The position numbers and the translations under genes are program-made. A DNA stretch of 12,847 nt, taken from contig CAIWHI010000599.1 in assembly GCA_903912435.1 (NCBI GenBank), forward strand, positions 1 through 12,847, given 5' to 3'. A model generated the notes under the pieces. That model was not told where the DNA came from and searched no databases. It saw only the letters and a program-made list of their open reading frames with translations. Positions 1 through 8,100 of the stretch are shown one piece after another; positions within the stretch are counted from its first letter, which is position 1; every line of letters starts with the position of its first letter. This DNA is from an uncultured Bacteroidota bacterium (lineage in GTDB: Bacteria; Bacteroidota; Bacteroidia; Chitinophagales; Chitinophagaceae).

Positions 1-276
1 AAAATGCCCGATGCCCCACATGAAGTGTTATTAGTGTTGGACGGTAGTACAGGACAAAATGCAATAGAACAAGCCAAGCATTTTACTGCTGCTACCAAGG
101 TTACCGCAATAGCTATTACAAAGCTCGATGGTACTGCTAAAGGTGGCGTAGTATTGGCAATCGCCAACCAGTTTAAAATACCGGTTAAATATATAGGTGT
201 GGGCGAAAAAATGGAAGATTTACAGATTTTCAATAAGGAAGAATTTGTGGATAGCTTGTTTAGCCTCAACAAATAG
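1..276 (+). CDS. ftsY: Signal recognition particle receptor FtsY, C-terminal part (5' end outside window)
   Basis: C-terminal end of the SRP receptor GTPase, which docks ribosome-SRP complexes at the inner membrane and hydrolyses GTP together with Ffh. The reading frame is open to the left edge, so the N-terminal region and the first GTPase motifs are missing. The visible 91 residues hold the end of the SRP-type G domain: LLVLDGSTGQNA, the G4 motif TKLD followed by GTAKGG, and the closing GVGEKMEDLQ-FN-EEFVDSLF. The protein stops right after this block. That favours FtsY over its paralogue Ffh, which would continue into a methionine-rich M domain. A hairpin terminator follows 13 nt after the stop codon, so the gene ends its transcription unit here. 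Confidence 0.95.
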   Translation, partial: KMPDAPHEVLLVLDGSTGQNAIEQAKHFTAATKVTAIAITKLDGTAKGGVVLAIANQFKIPVKYIGVGEKMEDLQIFNKEEFVDSLFSLNK

Positions 277-289
277 GTTATTTATCTCC

Positions 290-330
290 AATTGGCTGAT
301 TAATTTTTCAAATTAATCAGCCAATTTTTA
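290..330 (+). terminator. Rho-independent terminator after ftsY
   Basis: Perfect inverted repeat of 17 bp (290-306 with 310-326) around a 3-nt loop, running straight into a T tract (325-329). The stem is mostly A/T with a GGCTGAT core. It lies 13 nt after the ftsY stop and separates ftsY from the next gene. Confidence 0.85.
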
Positions 331-375
331 TTTATGCTCTTTAGCATTTCCACATTTATGTATCTTTAAGTGAAG

Positions 376-756
376 ATGAAAAGCCGGTTTGTTTTACCAC
401 TCGTAATTGTTGCAATAGGTATTGCAGCCTTACTACATAGGTATAAGGCCCGACACCAATCTACAGAAATTGACGTAATTCAAAAGGGTCTCCAATCCCT
501 GGTGCGCTACCTTCCACTATCAGCATCCTTTACTTACAAACCCGAAGGCGTTAGTACCGATGTGTATTTGTATGGCAGGTATATATTGGCTCCCCGTTAC
601 TTGTCTATTAATTACAAGGAACATTTTGATACTGTATTGTCGGTTTGCCCACACAATGTTGCTGATACCATTGTAACCAGAATTCTAGGCAACAGAAGAC
701 TATTAGGACAAAGTAAAGACGAACATTATGCTTATTTTTTAACCTGTAGCAGATAA
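376..756 (+). CDS. Hypothetical small membrane-anchored protein
   Basis: A 126-aa protein of no family I recognise. Residues 4-20 (FVLPLVIVAIGIAALL) form one hydrophobic segment after a basic start (MKSR), so it is probably a signal anchor with the rest outside the cytoplasmic membrane. There is no lipobox. The soluble part is basic and tyrosine-rich, with two cysteines (91 and 124) that could pair. I chose ATG at 376; a GTG at 370 would add only two residues. TATCTTTA at 361-368 resembles a Bacteroidota -7 element but has no clear -33 partner, and it would leave almost no leader. The stop is 2 nt before the next start, so it is almost certainly co-transcribed with the GT-C-like membrane protein and may serve it or its product. 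Function unknown. Confidence 0.7.
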   Translation: MKSRFVLPLVIVAIGIAALLHRYKARHQSTEIDVIQKGLQSLVRYLPLSASFTYKPEGVSTDVYLYGRYILAPRYLSINYKEHFDTVLSVCPHNVADTIVTRILGNRRLLGQSKDEHYAYFLTCSR

Positions 757-758
757 AT

Positions 759-2006
759 ATGCCCAATCCGGTTCGACATATCGTAATTGTGGCATTGGCT
801 ATGGGCTTGTTGAGCATGCTTTTCTTCCTGTCATTGGTATTGCATCTGCCTCCTGTTTTAGTCCCAGTTTTGATTATTATTTCGGAACTTTTCTTCATTA
901 GATACCTTATCCGGGTTATTCCTACCGAGGACCCCTCAGGTTTCAAGGATAAATGGTGGTTGTACCTGGTATTTGTATTGGGCATAGGACTGTTTGTTTA
1001 TAATGCCTACTTTGTTGACGAAAAATATGGAGGCTGGGATGCCTGGTGTATGTGGAGCCTACATGCAGGTTTCCTATCGGGTGGGGCAGATAAGTGGTGG
1101 AAAATGTTCCTAGCTTCATTTGCAGAGCATACCGACTATCCATTGCTATTGCCGGGAATTAATGGCTTTTTTATGCGTTACATGCATTTGTATGCCTGGC
1201 CATTTGTAACCTATATTACTTATGTTACTAGTATTTCGTTTGGCCTGGCTATACCAGTATTGCTATTTCTGGTGAATGTGCGGCGAAATACCATCATTGG
1301 AATGATAGTCTTTTTTGTGTTTGTTACAAACACCTTCTATGTAAGCAGTAGTGTGTCGCAATATGCCGACCTACCCCTGGCCTTTTACTTTTTATGTGCC
1401 CTAATAACAATAGATCAGGCCAAGGACAACAAAGTCTGGCTCATGATATCGGCAGCATCAATAGGCTGTTGTATGTGGACAAAAAATGAGGGGGTAATTT
1501 TGGCTGCCCTATTTATTGCCTTTAATTCAAGGCAGTTTTTTTCAAAGCAGGGTATCAAATGGTTTTTGATGGGCATTTTCTTGCCTTGCCTGGTTTTGAT
1601 GATATTTAAAGTAGGCTATGCCCCTGCCAATGACCTGGTGGGTTCGCTCAATTTCGGGACCTTTAAGCAGCTATTGATGTCTAAAAGGTATTCAATGATA
1701 GGCGATCATTTTTGGCTTTACCTCAATGAACATTTTTTGTATGCCGTTATTGGTTTTATAGCCTACCTGGTATTATGCATCATAGAAAGAAAAGGGCCTT
1801 CAAGGCATTTTTATATGCTCATAGCCTGTATGGTGGTATACCTATTTATCTATGTACTATCCACCCAGGATTTAGAATGGCACCTGGCTACCTCGCAGGA
1901 GCGCTTAATGATTCAGTTGATGCCGGCCATGCTTTATGTTGTTACCACAAGATTTTCTACAATTAATAAGGATTCTTTGGTGGGGGTGTTTAGGAGGAAA
2001 GTGTAA
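759..2006 (+). CDS. Multi-pass membrane protein, probable GT-C fold glycosyltransferase
   Basis: A 415-aa polytopic protein with about 9-11 hydrophobic segments. It resembles lipid-linked-sugar glycosyltransferases of the GT-C fold (ArnT/PMT/GT39-like), which transfer a sugar from a polyprenyl-phosphate donor on the outer face of the inner membrane. Supporting landmarks are an acidic first loop after about three membrane spans (VDEKYGGWDAW, residues 86-96), HTDYPLLLP (124-132), SQYADLPLAF (200-209), WTKNEG (240-245) and a C-terminal W-H-x-x-T-x-x-ERLMIQLMPA (374-390). Conserved W/D/R residues in these places are typical of this fold. The acidic pair D87/E88 or D94 could be catalytic or metal-binding; that is inference. 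Substrate unknown. It follows the small anchored protein by 2 nt and has no clear hairpin terminator behind it. Confidence 0.72.
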   Translation: MPNPVRHIVIVALAMGLLSMLFFLSLVLHLPPVLVPVLIIISELFFIRYLIRVIPTEDPSGFKDKWWLYLVFVLGIGLFVYNAYFVDEKYGGWDAWCMWSLHAGFLSGGADKWWKMFLASFAEHTDYPLLLPGINGFFMRYMHLYAWPFVTYITYVTSISFGLAIPVLLFLVNVRRNTIIGMIVFFVFVTNTFYVSSSVSQYADLPLAFYFLCALITIDQAKDNKVWLMISAASIGCCMWTKNEGVILAALFIAFNSRQFFSKQGIKWFLMGIFLPCLVLMIFKVGYAPANDLVGSLNFGTFKQLLMSKRYSMIGDHFWLYLNEHFLYAVIGFIAYLVLCIIERKGPSRHFYMLIACMVVYLFIYVLSTQDLEWHLATSQERLMIQLMPAMLYVVTTRFSTINKDSLVGVFRRKV

Positions 2007-2090
2007 GACTGGAATAACACTTGTCTGCAACTATAGTAATGTCTAGTGCTACATGGGGTTGAAAAAAAACATCATTTTTCCTTAAATGAG

Positions 2091-2492
2091 TCAGTCTTTA
2101 TCGTTTACATCAATTCTATTTGGGTTAAGCACTTTTAAATCGCTAATATTTGTAAAGTCTTTATCGCTTGTTATTAGTGTTAAATTATTGCAGATGGCTG
2201 TAGCAGCTATTATGGCATCAGGTGTTTTAATTTTCCTGTTTCTTTTAATTTTTATGCAAAGGTTTACAATTGGAGGCGTTAATTCGAAGATGTTTGAATA
2301 CTCAACAAAATCTGCGATGATTCTTTCTTTATTTTTATCTGAGGTAACCCAGGCTAAAGATTCAATTTTGGTTATTATAGAAATGTTGGGGGTATTATCA
2401 ATGATTTCACCTATAAATTCCATCGACTCAGGAGAGAATTGCCTGGATAAAAAATGCGAAATAACGTTGTTGTCAATTAGGTATTGTCCCAT
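2091..2492 (-). CDS. PIN-domain toxin, VapC-like RNase
   Basis: A 133-aa PIN-domain protein, the usual size of a VapC toxin, which cleaves RNA with a Mg2+/Mn2+ site until its antitoxin blocks it. The four acidic PIN positions are visible: D7 in LIDNNVIS, E44 in TKIESLAW, D92 in KTPDAIIAATA and D110 in LITSDKDF. The toxin therefore looks intact. The ATG at 2490-2492 overlaps the end of the upstream antitoxin gene by 16 nt, which implies translational coupling. The cassette is more AT-rich than the flanking ftsY/accD genes and sits between an unrelated + strand operon and smpB, as expected of a mobile toxin-antitoxin insertion. The exact RNA target cannot be read from the sequence. Confidence 0.88.
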   Translation of the reverse strand: MGQYLIDNNVISHFLSRQFSPESMEFIGEIIDNTPNISIITKIESLAWVTSDKNKERIIADFVEYSNIFELTPPIVNLCIKIKRNRKIKTPDAIIAATAICNNLTLITSDKDFTNISDLKVLNPNRIDVNDKD

Positions 2493-2689
2493 TCTTTTCT
2501 CAATTTTCTGGTATGATTATCGAAACTATTAGCATCTTCAATTGAAAATACGCCATTGAATTTTTGAGATAATTTTTCAGGTATTTCTTTACTATTATTT
2601 TTTACAATCTTTAATATTTGGAGGTTTTCCAAATCCTGAATTAAATCCATAGCTTTTTGTGTTTCAATCTCAATTTGTAAAGTTTGCAT
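2477..2689 (-). CDS. Antitoxin of a VapBC-type pair
   Basis: A 70-aa acidic-to-neutral, helix-rich protein directly upstream of the PIN toxin and overlapping it by 16 nt. The N-terminal part (MQTLQIEIETQKAMDLIQDLENLQILKIV) looks like the short beta-strand plus helix that opens many small Bacteroidota antitoxins. The C-terminal tail, ending RKLRKEWDNT with a tryptophan, is the kind of peptide that wraps the toxin active site. No classical ribbon-helix-helix or AbrB signature is certain by eye, so the DNA-binding fold is left open. The role is assigned mainly from gene order, size and overlap. Such antitoxins usually repress their own promoter. Confidence 0.78.
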   Translation of the reverse strand: MQTLQIEIETQKAMDLIQDLENLQILKIVKNNSKEIPEKLSQKFNGVFSIEDANSFDNHTRKLRKEWDNT

Positions 2690-2748
2690 GTTGGTTCAAT
2701 TTTAAGTTACGATTTTACTTTTTGCTTTAGGACTTGCAAATTCTATAT

Positions 2749-2756
2749 CAAACTTA
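2749..2756 (-). promoter_or_regulatory. Possible -7 element of the toxin-antitoxin promoter
   Basis: On the minus strand this reads TAAGTTTG, an exact match to the Bacteroidota -7 form TAnnTTTG, about 59 nt upstream of the antitoxin start. I find no TTG at the expected -33 distance, so the call is tentative. Confidence 0.35.
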
Positions 2757-2870
2757 GATAAAATAATTTGCTTTTTGAAAACTGAAAATCATAAAATCCT
2801 ATGTAACCTGATTCCCCAAAAAAAGTTTTAGTTCCATTTAGCGGATAGCCATCCCAACTAAACAATAACC

Positions 2871-2903
2871 AAAAAAAGGCCGCATCTTCCTAACGATGCA
2901 GCC
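2871..2903 (-). terminator. Rho-independent terminator after smpB
   Basis: On the minus strand GGCTGCATC pairs with GATGCGGCC (2895-2903 with 2878-2886, one G-U pair) around an 8-nt loop and runs into seven T. It begins 7 nt beyond the smpB stop and closes the accD-smpB unit. Confidence 0.88.
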
Positions 2904-2910
2904 CATATAA

Positions 2911-3357
2911 TTATTTCAGGTATCTCTTTATTTCCCGCTCCACATCACGGTTTTTAATGGTTTCCCGTTTGTCATGGAGTTTTTTGCCACGGCCCAGGCC
3001 AATTTCTAGTTTGGCATAGCCCTTGTCATTTACAAACATGCTGAGTGGCACTATGGTAAATCCTTTTTCTTTTACCTTGAGTTGCCACTTGGTAAGCTCC
3101 TTTTTGGTGAGTAGTAATTTTCTATCCCTCACAGGTAAATGACCTGCATAACCGGCATTGATGTATTCGGCTATGTGCAGGCTTTTTACCCACAGTTCAC
3201 CATCGGTAAAAAGGCAATAGCTATCATTAAAGCTTACCTTGCCATTTCTTACCGATTTTATTTCAGAACCCGTAAGCATAATACCAGCCTTTAGTTTATC
3301 CTCAATTGCGTATTCAAAGGTTGCAGGCCGGTTTTTAATGTAGATATTGTCGTTCAA
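2911..3357 (-). CDS. smpB: SsrA-binding protein SmpB (TTG start)
   Basis: SmpB binds the tRNA-like domain of tmRNA and delivers it to stalled ribosomes (trans-translation). The 148 residues cover the whole family length: IKNRPATFEYAIEDKLKAG (7-25), the signature GIMLTGSEIKSVR (25-37), the AEY segment after HI (61-65), GLGRGKKLHDKR (120-131) and the basic tail RDVEREIKRYLK that forms the decoding-centre helix. No ATG lies at the right place. The frame runs back to an in-frame stop at 3379-3381 with only TTG (3355-3357) as a usual start codon, and the next Met is at residue 27, inside the fold, so TTG is chosen. The gene lies 60 nt downstream of accD with no TAnnTTTG in the gap and probably shares its transcript. 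Confidence 0.95.
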   Translation of the reverse strand: MNDNIYIKNRPATFEYAIEDKLKAGIMLTGSEIKSVRNGKVSFNDSYCLFTDGELWVKSLHIAEYINAGYAGHLPVRDRKLLLTKKELTKWQLKVKEKGFTIVPLSMFVNDKGYAKLEIGLGRGKKLHDKRETIKNRDVEREIKRYLK

Positions 3358-3417
3358 TTTTTTTTGTGAATTGGGTATTTATGTTTTCTGATAGATGATT
3401 ATTGTTGTTGCAATCTC

Positions 3418-4293
3418 TTAGTTACTTACAGCAGCCTCTTTGCCCTTCATAAACCACTTTACAGTCATGGTCAATTTATGTTTCAGGTTTTTGCGACTAA
3501 TGATAAAGTCCAGGAAGCCATGTTCCAGCAGGAACTCTGCACTCTGGAAGCCCGGTGGCAGATCTTTCTTGATGGTTTCTTTAATTACCCTTGGGCCGGC
3601 AAAGCAGATAAGGGCATTGGGCTCAGCAATATTTATATCACCCAGCATAGCGTATGATGCCGTAACACCACCAGTGGTAGGGTCGGTCATAAGCGAGATG
3701 TAGGGTAGGCCGGCTTTCGATAGGCGGGTAAGCATGGCGGCTGTTTTGGCCATCTGCATCAATGAAAATGCGCTCTCCATCATACGTGCCCCGCCCGACT
3801 TTGAAATGACCATGAAGGGCATTTTGTGGGCGATACTGTATTCGATAGCCCTGCTGATTTTTTCACCTACTACAGAGCCCATAGAGCCACCAATAAAGTT
3901 GAAATTCATACATGCCACTACAAAATCCAGGCCATTCATTTTTCCCACGCCTACGGTCATTGCGTCCTTAAGCCCTGTACTTTTTTGTGCATCTATTATG
4001 CGCGCCCCATAGGGCTTCATATCCACAAAGCCCAGGTGGTCTTTAGGCACAATATTTTCAAACAGGAGCTGGTAGGTATTATTATCGAAAAGTATCTCGA
4101 AATACTCAACTGAATTGATACGGTTATGAAATTCGCACGAGTGGCATACATACATGTTGTCGTGCAATTCCTTAACGGTAACAGTAGCTTTGCACTTTGG
4201 GCATTTGTGCCAGAGGCCATCAGGAGTTTCCTTTTTTTCTTCAGTAGTGGTCAGAATGCCTTTCTTGTTACGACGAAACCAGGTTGATGACAT
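3418..4293 (-). CDS. accD: Acetyl-CoA carboxylase carboxyltransferase subunit beta
   Basis: The beta subunit of the carboxyltransferase half of acetyl-CoA carboxylase. With AccA it moves the carboxyl group from carboxybiotin on AccB to acetyl-CoA, giving malonyl-CoA for fatty acid synthesis in the cytoplasm. The 291-aa length is normal. The N-terminal zinc ribbon is complete: C31-x2-C34 and C50-x2-C53. The crotonase-like carboxyltransferase core follows, with FNFIGGSMGSVVGEK (131-145), SGGARMMES (166-174) and MTDPTTGGVTASYA (202-215), the blocks that form the CoA and biotin oxyanion sites. No key residue appears to be lost. A good promoter lies 24-56 nt upstream, and smpB follows on the same strand. 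accA is not in this window. Confidence 0.97.
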   Translation of the reverse strand: MSSTWFRRNKKGILTTTEEKKETPDGLWHKCPKCKATVTVKELHDNMYVCHSCEFHNRINSVEYFEILFDNNTYQLLFENIVPKDHLGFVDMKPYGARIIDAQKSTGLKDAMTVGVGKMNGLDFVVACMNFNFIGGSMGSVVGEKISRAIEYSIAHKMPFMVISKSGGARMMESAFSLMQMAKTAAMLTRLSKAGLPYISLMTDPTTGGVTASYAMLGDINIAEPNALICFAGPRVIKETIKKDLPPGFQSAEFLLEHGFLDFIISRKNLKHKLTMTVKWFMKGKEAAVSN

Positions 4294-4316
4294 ATTCAGA
4301 ATATTAAAACGGTCGG

Positions 4317-4349
4317 CAAAGATAATGTTTATTTAACCCCTAAAGCAAA
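4317..4349 (-). promoter_or_regulatory. Bacteroidota-type promoter of accD
   Basis: On the minus strand TTTG (4346-4349) is followed after 21 nt by TATCTTTG (4317-4324), an exact TAnnTTTG match. The -7 element ends 23 nt before the accD start codon, leaving a short leader. Spacing and sequence fit the known housekeeping promoter form of the phylum. Confidence 0.65.
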
Positions 4350-4523
4350 TAATAGACAGCTCACAATTTTTGAGATTGTAAAGTGCAGGTATTTTATCAG
4401 GATAATAGCCGTTGTGAGTTTGGTTGAAGGTAATGTGTTAGCAATAGGAATATAGAAAGAAAGGTCTTAGTCAATGTATTTTGTGGATACAATTTGATTT
4501 AGGAACCTGATAACAATATTAAG

Positions 4524-4549
4524 CCGCGTATAGTTTGGGCTATACGCGG
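4524..4549 (-). terminator. Strong hairpin after the 68-aa gene, probable terminator
   Basis: CCGCGTATAG (4524-4533) and CTATACGCGG (4540-4549) form a perfect 10-bp stem with a 6-nt loop. It lies 34 nt beyond the stop of the small minus-strand gene. On the minus strand the downstream side has only a weak T run. On the plus strand it is followed by a five-A run and then Ts, but no + gene precedes it. Apart from this hairpin and the accD promoter I see nothing in 4294-4583. Confidence 0.6.
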
Positions 4550-4583
4550 AAAAATTGTTTTTTGTTTTTTCACAGAAGGATAA

Positions 4584-4790
4584 TTAGAATCCTTTGGTAG
4601 CTACACCATCAGCTATCGCTTGTAGTGCCTTAGCTTCGCTCATAATGGCAGCCATTTTATTGCCTTTGCCATCATTGCCATTAGCTATATAACCACCTTT
4701 AGCAGTTTTGGTTACTACCGCATCCTGCATAGGTACATTTTTTTCCTTTGTTTTAAGGCAATAAGCCTTAATCATTTTTTCAGTATCCAT
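4584..4790 (-). CDS. Small protein of 68 aa, cysteine-depleted relative of a DUF5679-like zinc ribbon (tentative)
   Basis: A short cytoplasmic protein with no signal peptide or membrane segment, rich in Lys, Ala and Gly. Its middle reads KAYCLKTKEKNVPMQDAV, then KGGYIANGNDGKGNKMAAIMS. By memory this follows the order of small DUF5679-type zinc ribbons (AYCVKCK-K-M..., then G..A..G.CP.CG.KM..I), but only one cysteine (C11) remains and the positions of the CP-CG pair are filled by Asn/Asp/Gly/Lys. A further helix (EAKALQAIADGVATKGF) ends it. ATG at 4788-4790 is the only reasonable start. The gene stands alone between two non-coding stretches and has its own hairpin. It looks like a real, conserved-type small protein; its function is unknown and the family link is inference. 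Confidence 0.72.
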   Translation of the reverse strand: MDTEKMIKAYCLKTKEKNVPMQDAVVTKTAKGGYIANGNDGKGNKMAAIMSEAKALQAIADGVATKGF

Positions 4791-4958
4791 CTGATTAGCT
4801 ATTTAATTTTTATGATTAATATTATCAGTTAACGGCACAATCTACTATATTTTTTAGATAAAGTAGTGTGAAACGGACAATTAAATAGGGTAATTTTTTC
4901 ACATTGTGGGCTGTTTTGGTATAAAATGGTCGTTTGTAGCCGGTATTTACAAGTAATT

Positions 4959-4987
4959 GGTACTATTCCACTATTTTAAGGTACTAT
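4959..4987. repeat. Pair of direct repeats GGTACTAT, possible operator
   Basis: GGTACTAT occurs at 4959-4966 and again at 4980-4987, start to start 21 nt, two turns of the helix. The second copy runs into a partly symmetrical stretch ending TATACC at 4998. The position, about 150 nt upstream of the helicase start in a divergent promoter region, would suit a regulator binding site. Chance occurrence in AT-rich DNA is possible. Confidence 0.3.
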
Positions 4988-5120
4988 ACCTATATACCAC
5001 TTAATCTAAAATCTGTTTTTTACAATAGGTTTTATCCAGGTTCAAACTTAATCATTACATATGTTCATATCAGGTGAATTAAAAAACAATAGGAAATGTT
5101 TCAAACTCTGCATTTCCGAT

Positions 5121-5128
5121 TATTTTTG
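5121..5128 (+). promoter_or_regulatory. -7 promoter element directly before the helicase start
   Basis: TATTTTTG matches TAnnTTTG exactly and ends only 5 nt before the ATG at 5134. No TTG lies at the usual -33 distance (GTTT at 5098-5101 is the nearest). If used, the transcript would be leaderless or nearly so for the ATG at 5134, or would have a leader of about 40 nt for the next in-frame ATG at 5176. Confidence 0.45.
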
Positions 5129-5133
5129 CAGGG

Positions 5134-8100
5134 ATGGCCAACGAGAAAGAACTACTTATTAGCTTTTTAGTAGACATGAATGTTGATGTTAGAAATAAGG
5201 CATTTGGCGAATATGTGCTAATAAGGAATTCTATTTCCCTTCTGTCTTCCCAAGGAGGTAGTTACGAACTGAGGATAAGGAAACCCAATGCGCCTTCCCA
5301 ATTTGATGAGGTAACGGTTAAATGTACAGGCCCAAACATGCGCTTTGGTTGTACCTGTGCTTCTATAAAAAGATTTAAAATTTGTGCGCATGTTGCCTCT
5401 GCTGCTATTTTTATTCTCAACAGAACGCATGCAGTTACTTTTGAAAAATTGAACAATATCATTACTGTTTCGCGTTATGAGGCTAATTCAACTGTAAAAA
5501 CAGCAACTATTGAGGAAGAATTAGGTATTACTGAACCACCCAAAAAGGAAACTACTAAATCTACAAAATCAAGCCCAACATTTCCTGGTGCCAAAAAGCT
5601 TACGGCAACTCCAACTACAAAGAAGAAAATCAATTTATCGAATCTATCATGGAAATCATTTAAGTCTAAGCCAAGTGCAGTTTTTCAAACTGTTCAACTC
5701 TTGTTTTTTGGCTCGCCATCGTCACTCATTATCAAAAATACCAGGTTCGTATCTATAGATAGAGAGAACGTTATATTAAGGTTTGAATACAAGCCGGATG
5801 TTGGGAACTCATTCAATCCCATAATAAGGTATGACCAGGATGAACAGTTCTACTACGCATGCGATTGCCAGGACAAGGTGCAAATGTGCTACCATGTAAA
5901 GGCTGCTTTCATAGTTTTAGAAAAGGAGAATAGTAAAACCTATTTTGACCAGTTTAAGGATTGGGATGCCGAAAAGAAGGCACTTCTAAAACCTTATGGG
6001 CTTAAACTTGGTGATAAAGAAGTGGAAGATTTAATATTTAAGGTTGATGCTTATGGTAAAATGACCATGAGGACTCCACCATGGTTATGGACAAATGATA
6101 TCACTACCCAGCTTGAAGACTTTAAAAAAGTATTAGCACCACAAAAATCAAACACTAACAGACCATTATTATCTATTAATACCACCATAGATTTTGAAGT
6201 GGGATTTTTGATTAACACCGAATCCTCCCATTTTGAAAATGGCTTTGATATTGACTGTATTAAGGTTTACAGAACCGATGATGGCTATAAATTCAATAGG
6301 CTGAGCATACACCAGAGTGCCACCTTGCCATTACTTAGAGATTTAGATAATACGACCTATGAACATTTAATAAAGCTAAGTAGCGATATGGCCAAGCGCC
6401 ATCTGACCTCATTGGGTTTCATTGGTTTGTATGACAAGAGTTTTCACTGGGCCAGGGTAGGAGATGATGTGAGGTTTGCCCTATGGCAATATTATACCAA
6501 GCAGGTGAAAATGTTTTGGCTCCACTTATGCAATAGTGAGCTGGTATTTATAAATAAGAAGACAAACTTCGTAGATAGTAATATCAATCCTATAAAATGT
6601 TCTCCCCATCCATTGGAATTGTCATTTACTGTAGCTGAGGAGGGTAGGTATATTTCTATTACACTTAACAAAACCATTAATGGCAAGGCTATAGGTCATG
6701 GTGAGGGGAAAATTCATAAGGGTTTCCTTTTTGAGCACAATGACCAATTCCATATTACCGAAGACGTAGAGGACTTTGATTTGTTGAAGCAATTTGAATA
6801 TGGGTTTATAAAAATACCGATTGGGGCCAAGGGGCAGGTGATTAAAACCATCATACCACTGCTGCAAAAGAAGCATAAAATAGAAATACCCGAATCGCTA
6901 AAAGCCACATTAATTAATGCCGAACCCGAATTTCAGGTTTTGTTGAAAGAACTGGATGGTAAGTTCCTGGTTTTTCAACCTCAATATGTATATAATGGAC
7001 AGGTAGTGAATTATGAAGCAGAGCCCGAGAGTATATTGAAACCTTTGGCTGATAATACCTATGTCATTATTGAAAGAAAAACAGAGGTAGAACAGGCATT
7101 TTTCGATAGTATTAAGGCCCTACATCCTAAATTTGATAAGGCAGGTGGCAATAATTTCTTTCATCTCCCTTTTGAGGATACGATGAAGAAAAACTGGTTT
7201 CTGGATACTATTGCCGGGCTGGTTGAAAATAAGGTGCCGGTATTAGGTATTCAGGACCTCAAAAAACATAGGTACAACCCCCATAAACCCAAATGGGAGA
7301 TGAGGGCGGGAAGTGGCCTTGATTGGTTTGATGTAAGTGTAAAGGTTTCTTATGGCGAGCAAACAATTGCACTCAAAGAAGTGCGCAAGGCCATGGCTGA
7401 AAACCGCAAAACAGTAGTGCTTGGCGATGGCACTTTTGGCCTCCTGCCCGATGAGTGGGCTAATCAGTACGGTATGTTACTCAAAATGGGTGAGGAACAG
7501 AAGGATGGGAAATTGCGTATAAGCAAACTGCACTTTACCCTTATTGATGAACTGCATGGGCAGATTAATAATGAGGCAATAATTGACGAAATAAACGAGA
7601 AAAAACAAAGGCTACAAAATATAGATAGTATTAAATCAGTGCAGCCAAGTAAAAATATCAATGCCAGCCTAAGGCCTTACCAATTAAGTGGTTTCCAATG
7701 GTTGTATGCCCTCGATGAATTGGGCTGGGGTGGTTGTCTGGCTGATGATATGGGTTTGGGTAAAACTTTGCAAGCCATTACCTTTTTGCAATACCTCAAG
7801 GAGAAATATACAGGCACTACCCATCTGGTTATTTGCCCCACTTCATTGATATACAACTGGGAAAATGAGCTAAAGAAATTTGCACCCGGAATCAAATACC
7901 ATATTTACTATGGTACAGAGCGTGAAATATCTTCTGCACATTTCGAGGCCTACGACCTTGTTATTACCAGCTATGGTATAATACGTAACGACCTCAGGGA
8001 GATGGTTCAGTTCGACTGGCACTATATAATATTAGATGAAAGCCAGGCAATAAAAAATCCTGATTCGCAAACCAATAGGGCGCTTCAAGTATTAAAGAGC

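Larger units (their letters stand above)
4791..5133. other. Divergent intergenic region (343 nt) between the 68-aa gene and the helicase
   Basis: AT-rich non-coding stretch that must hold the promoters of both flanking genes. On the helicase side there is an exact TATTTTTG just before the start codon and a pair of 8-bp direct repeats (see separate entries). On the side of the small gene I find only a weak -7-like sequence (TAGATTG at 4838-4844, minus strand) with no -33 partner. No hidden ORF, tRNA or clear structured RNA was seen. Confidence 0.6.

Noticed and set aside
2007..2090. Terminator between the GT-C operon and the toxin gene
   Set aside because: Only A/T runs (AAAAAAAA and ATTTTT) are present, without a stem holding G/C pairs.
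2086..2532. Plus-strand open frame of 148 codons opposite the toxin gene
   Set aside because: It is the antisense shadow of the PIN toxin. Its product is a hydrophobic, Ser/Ile/Leu-rich string without a family pattern, while the minus strand has all PIN residues.
4154..4336. Short plus-strand frames across accD
   Set aside because: They are shadows of accD, with no start context and no recognisable protein pattern.
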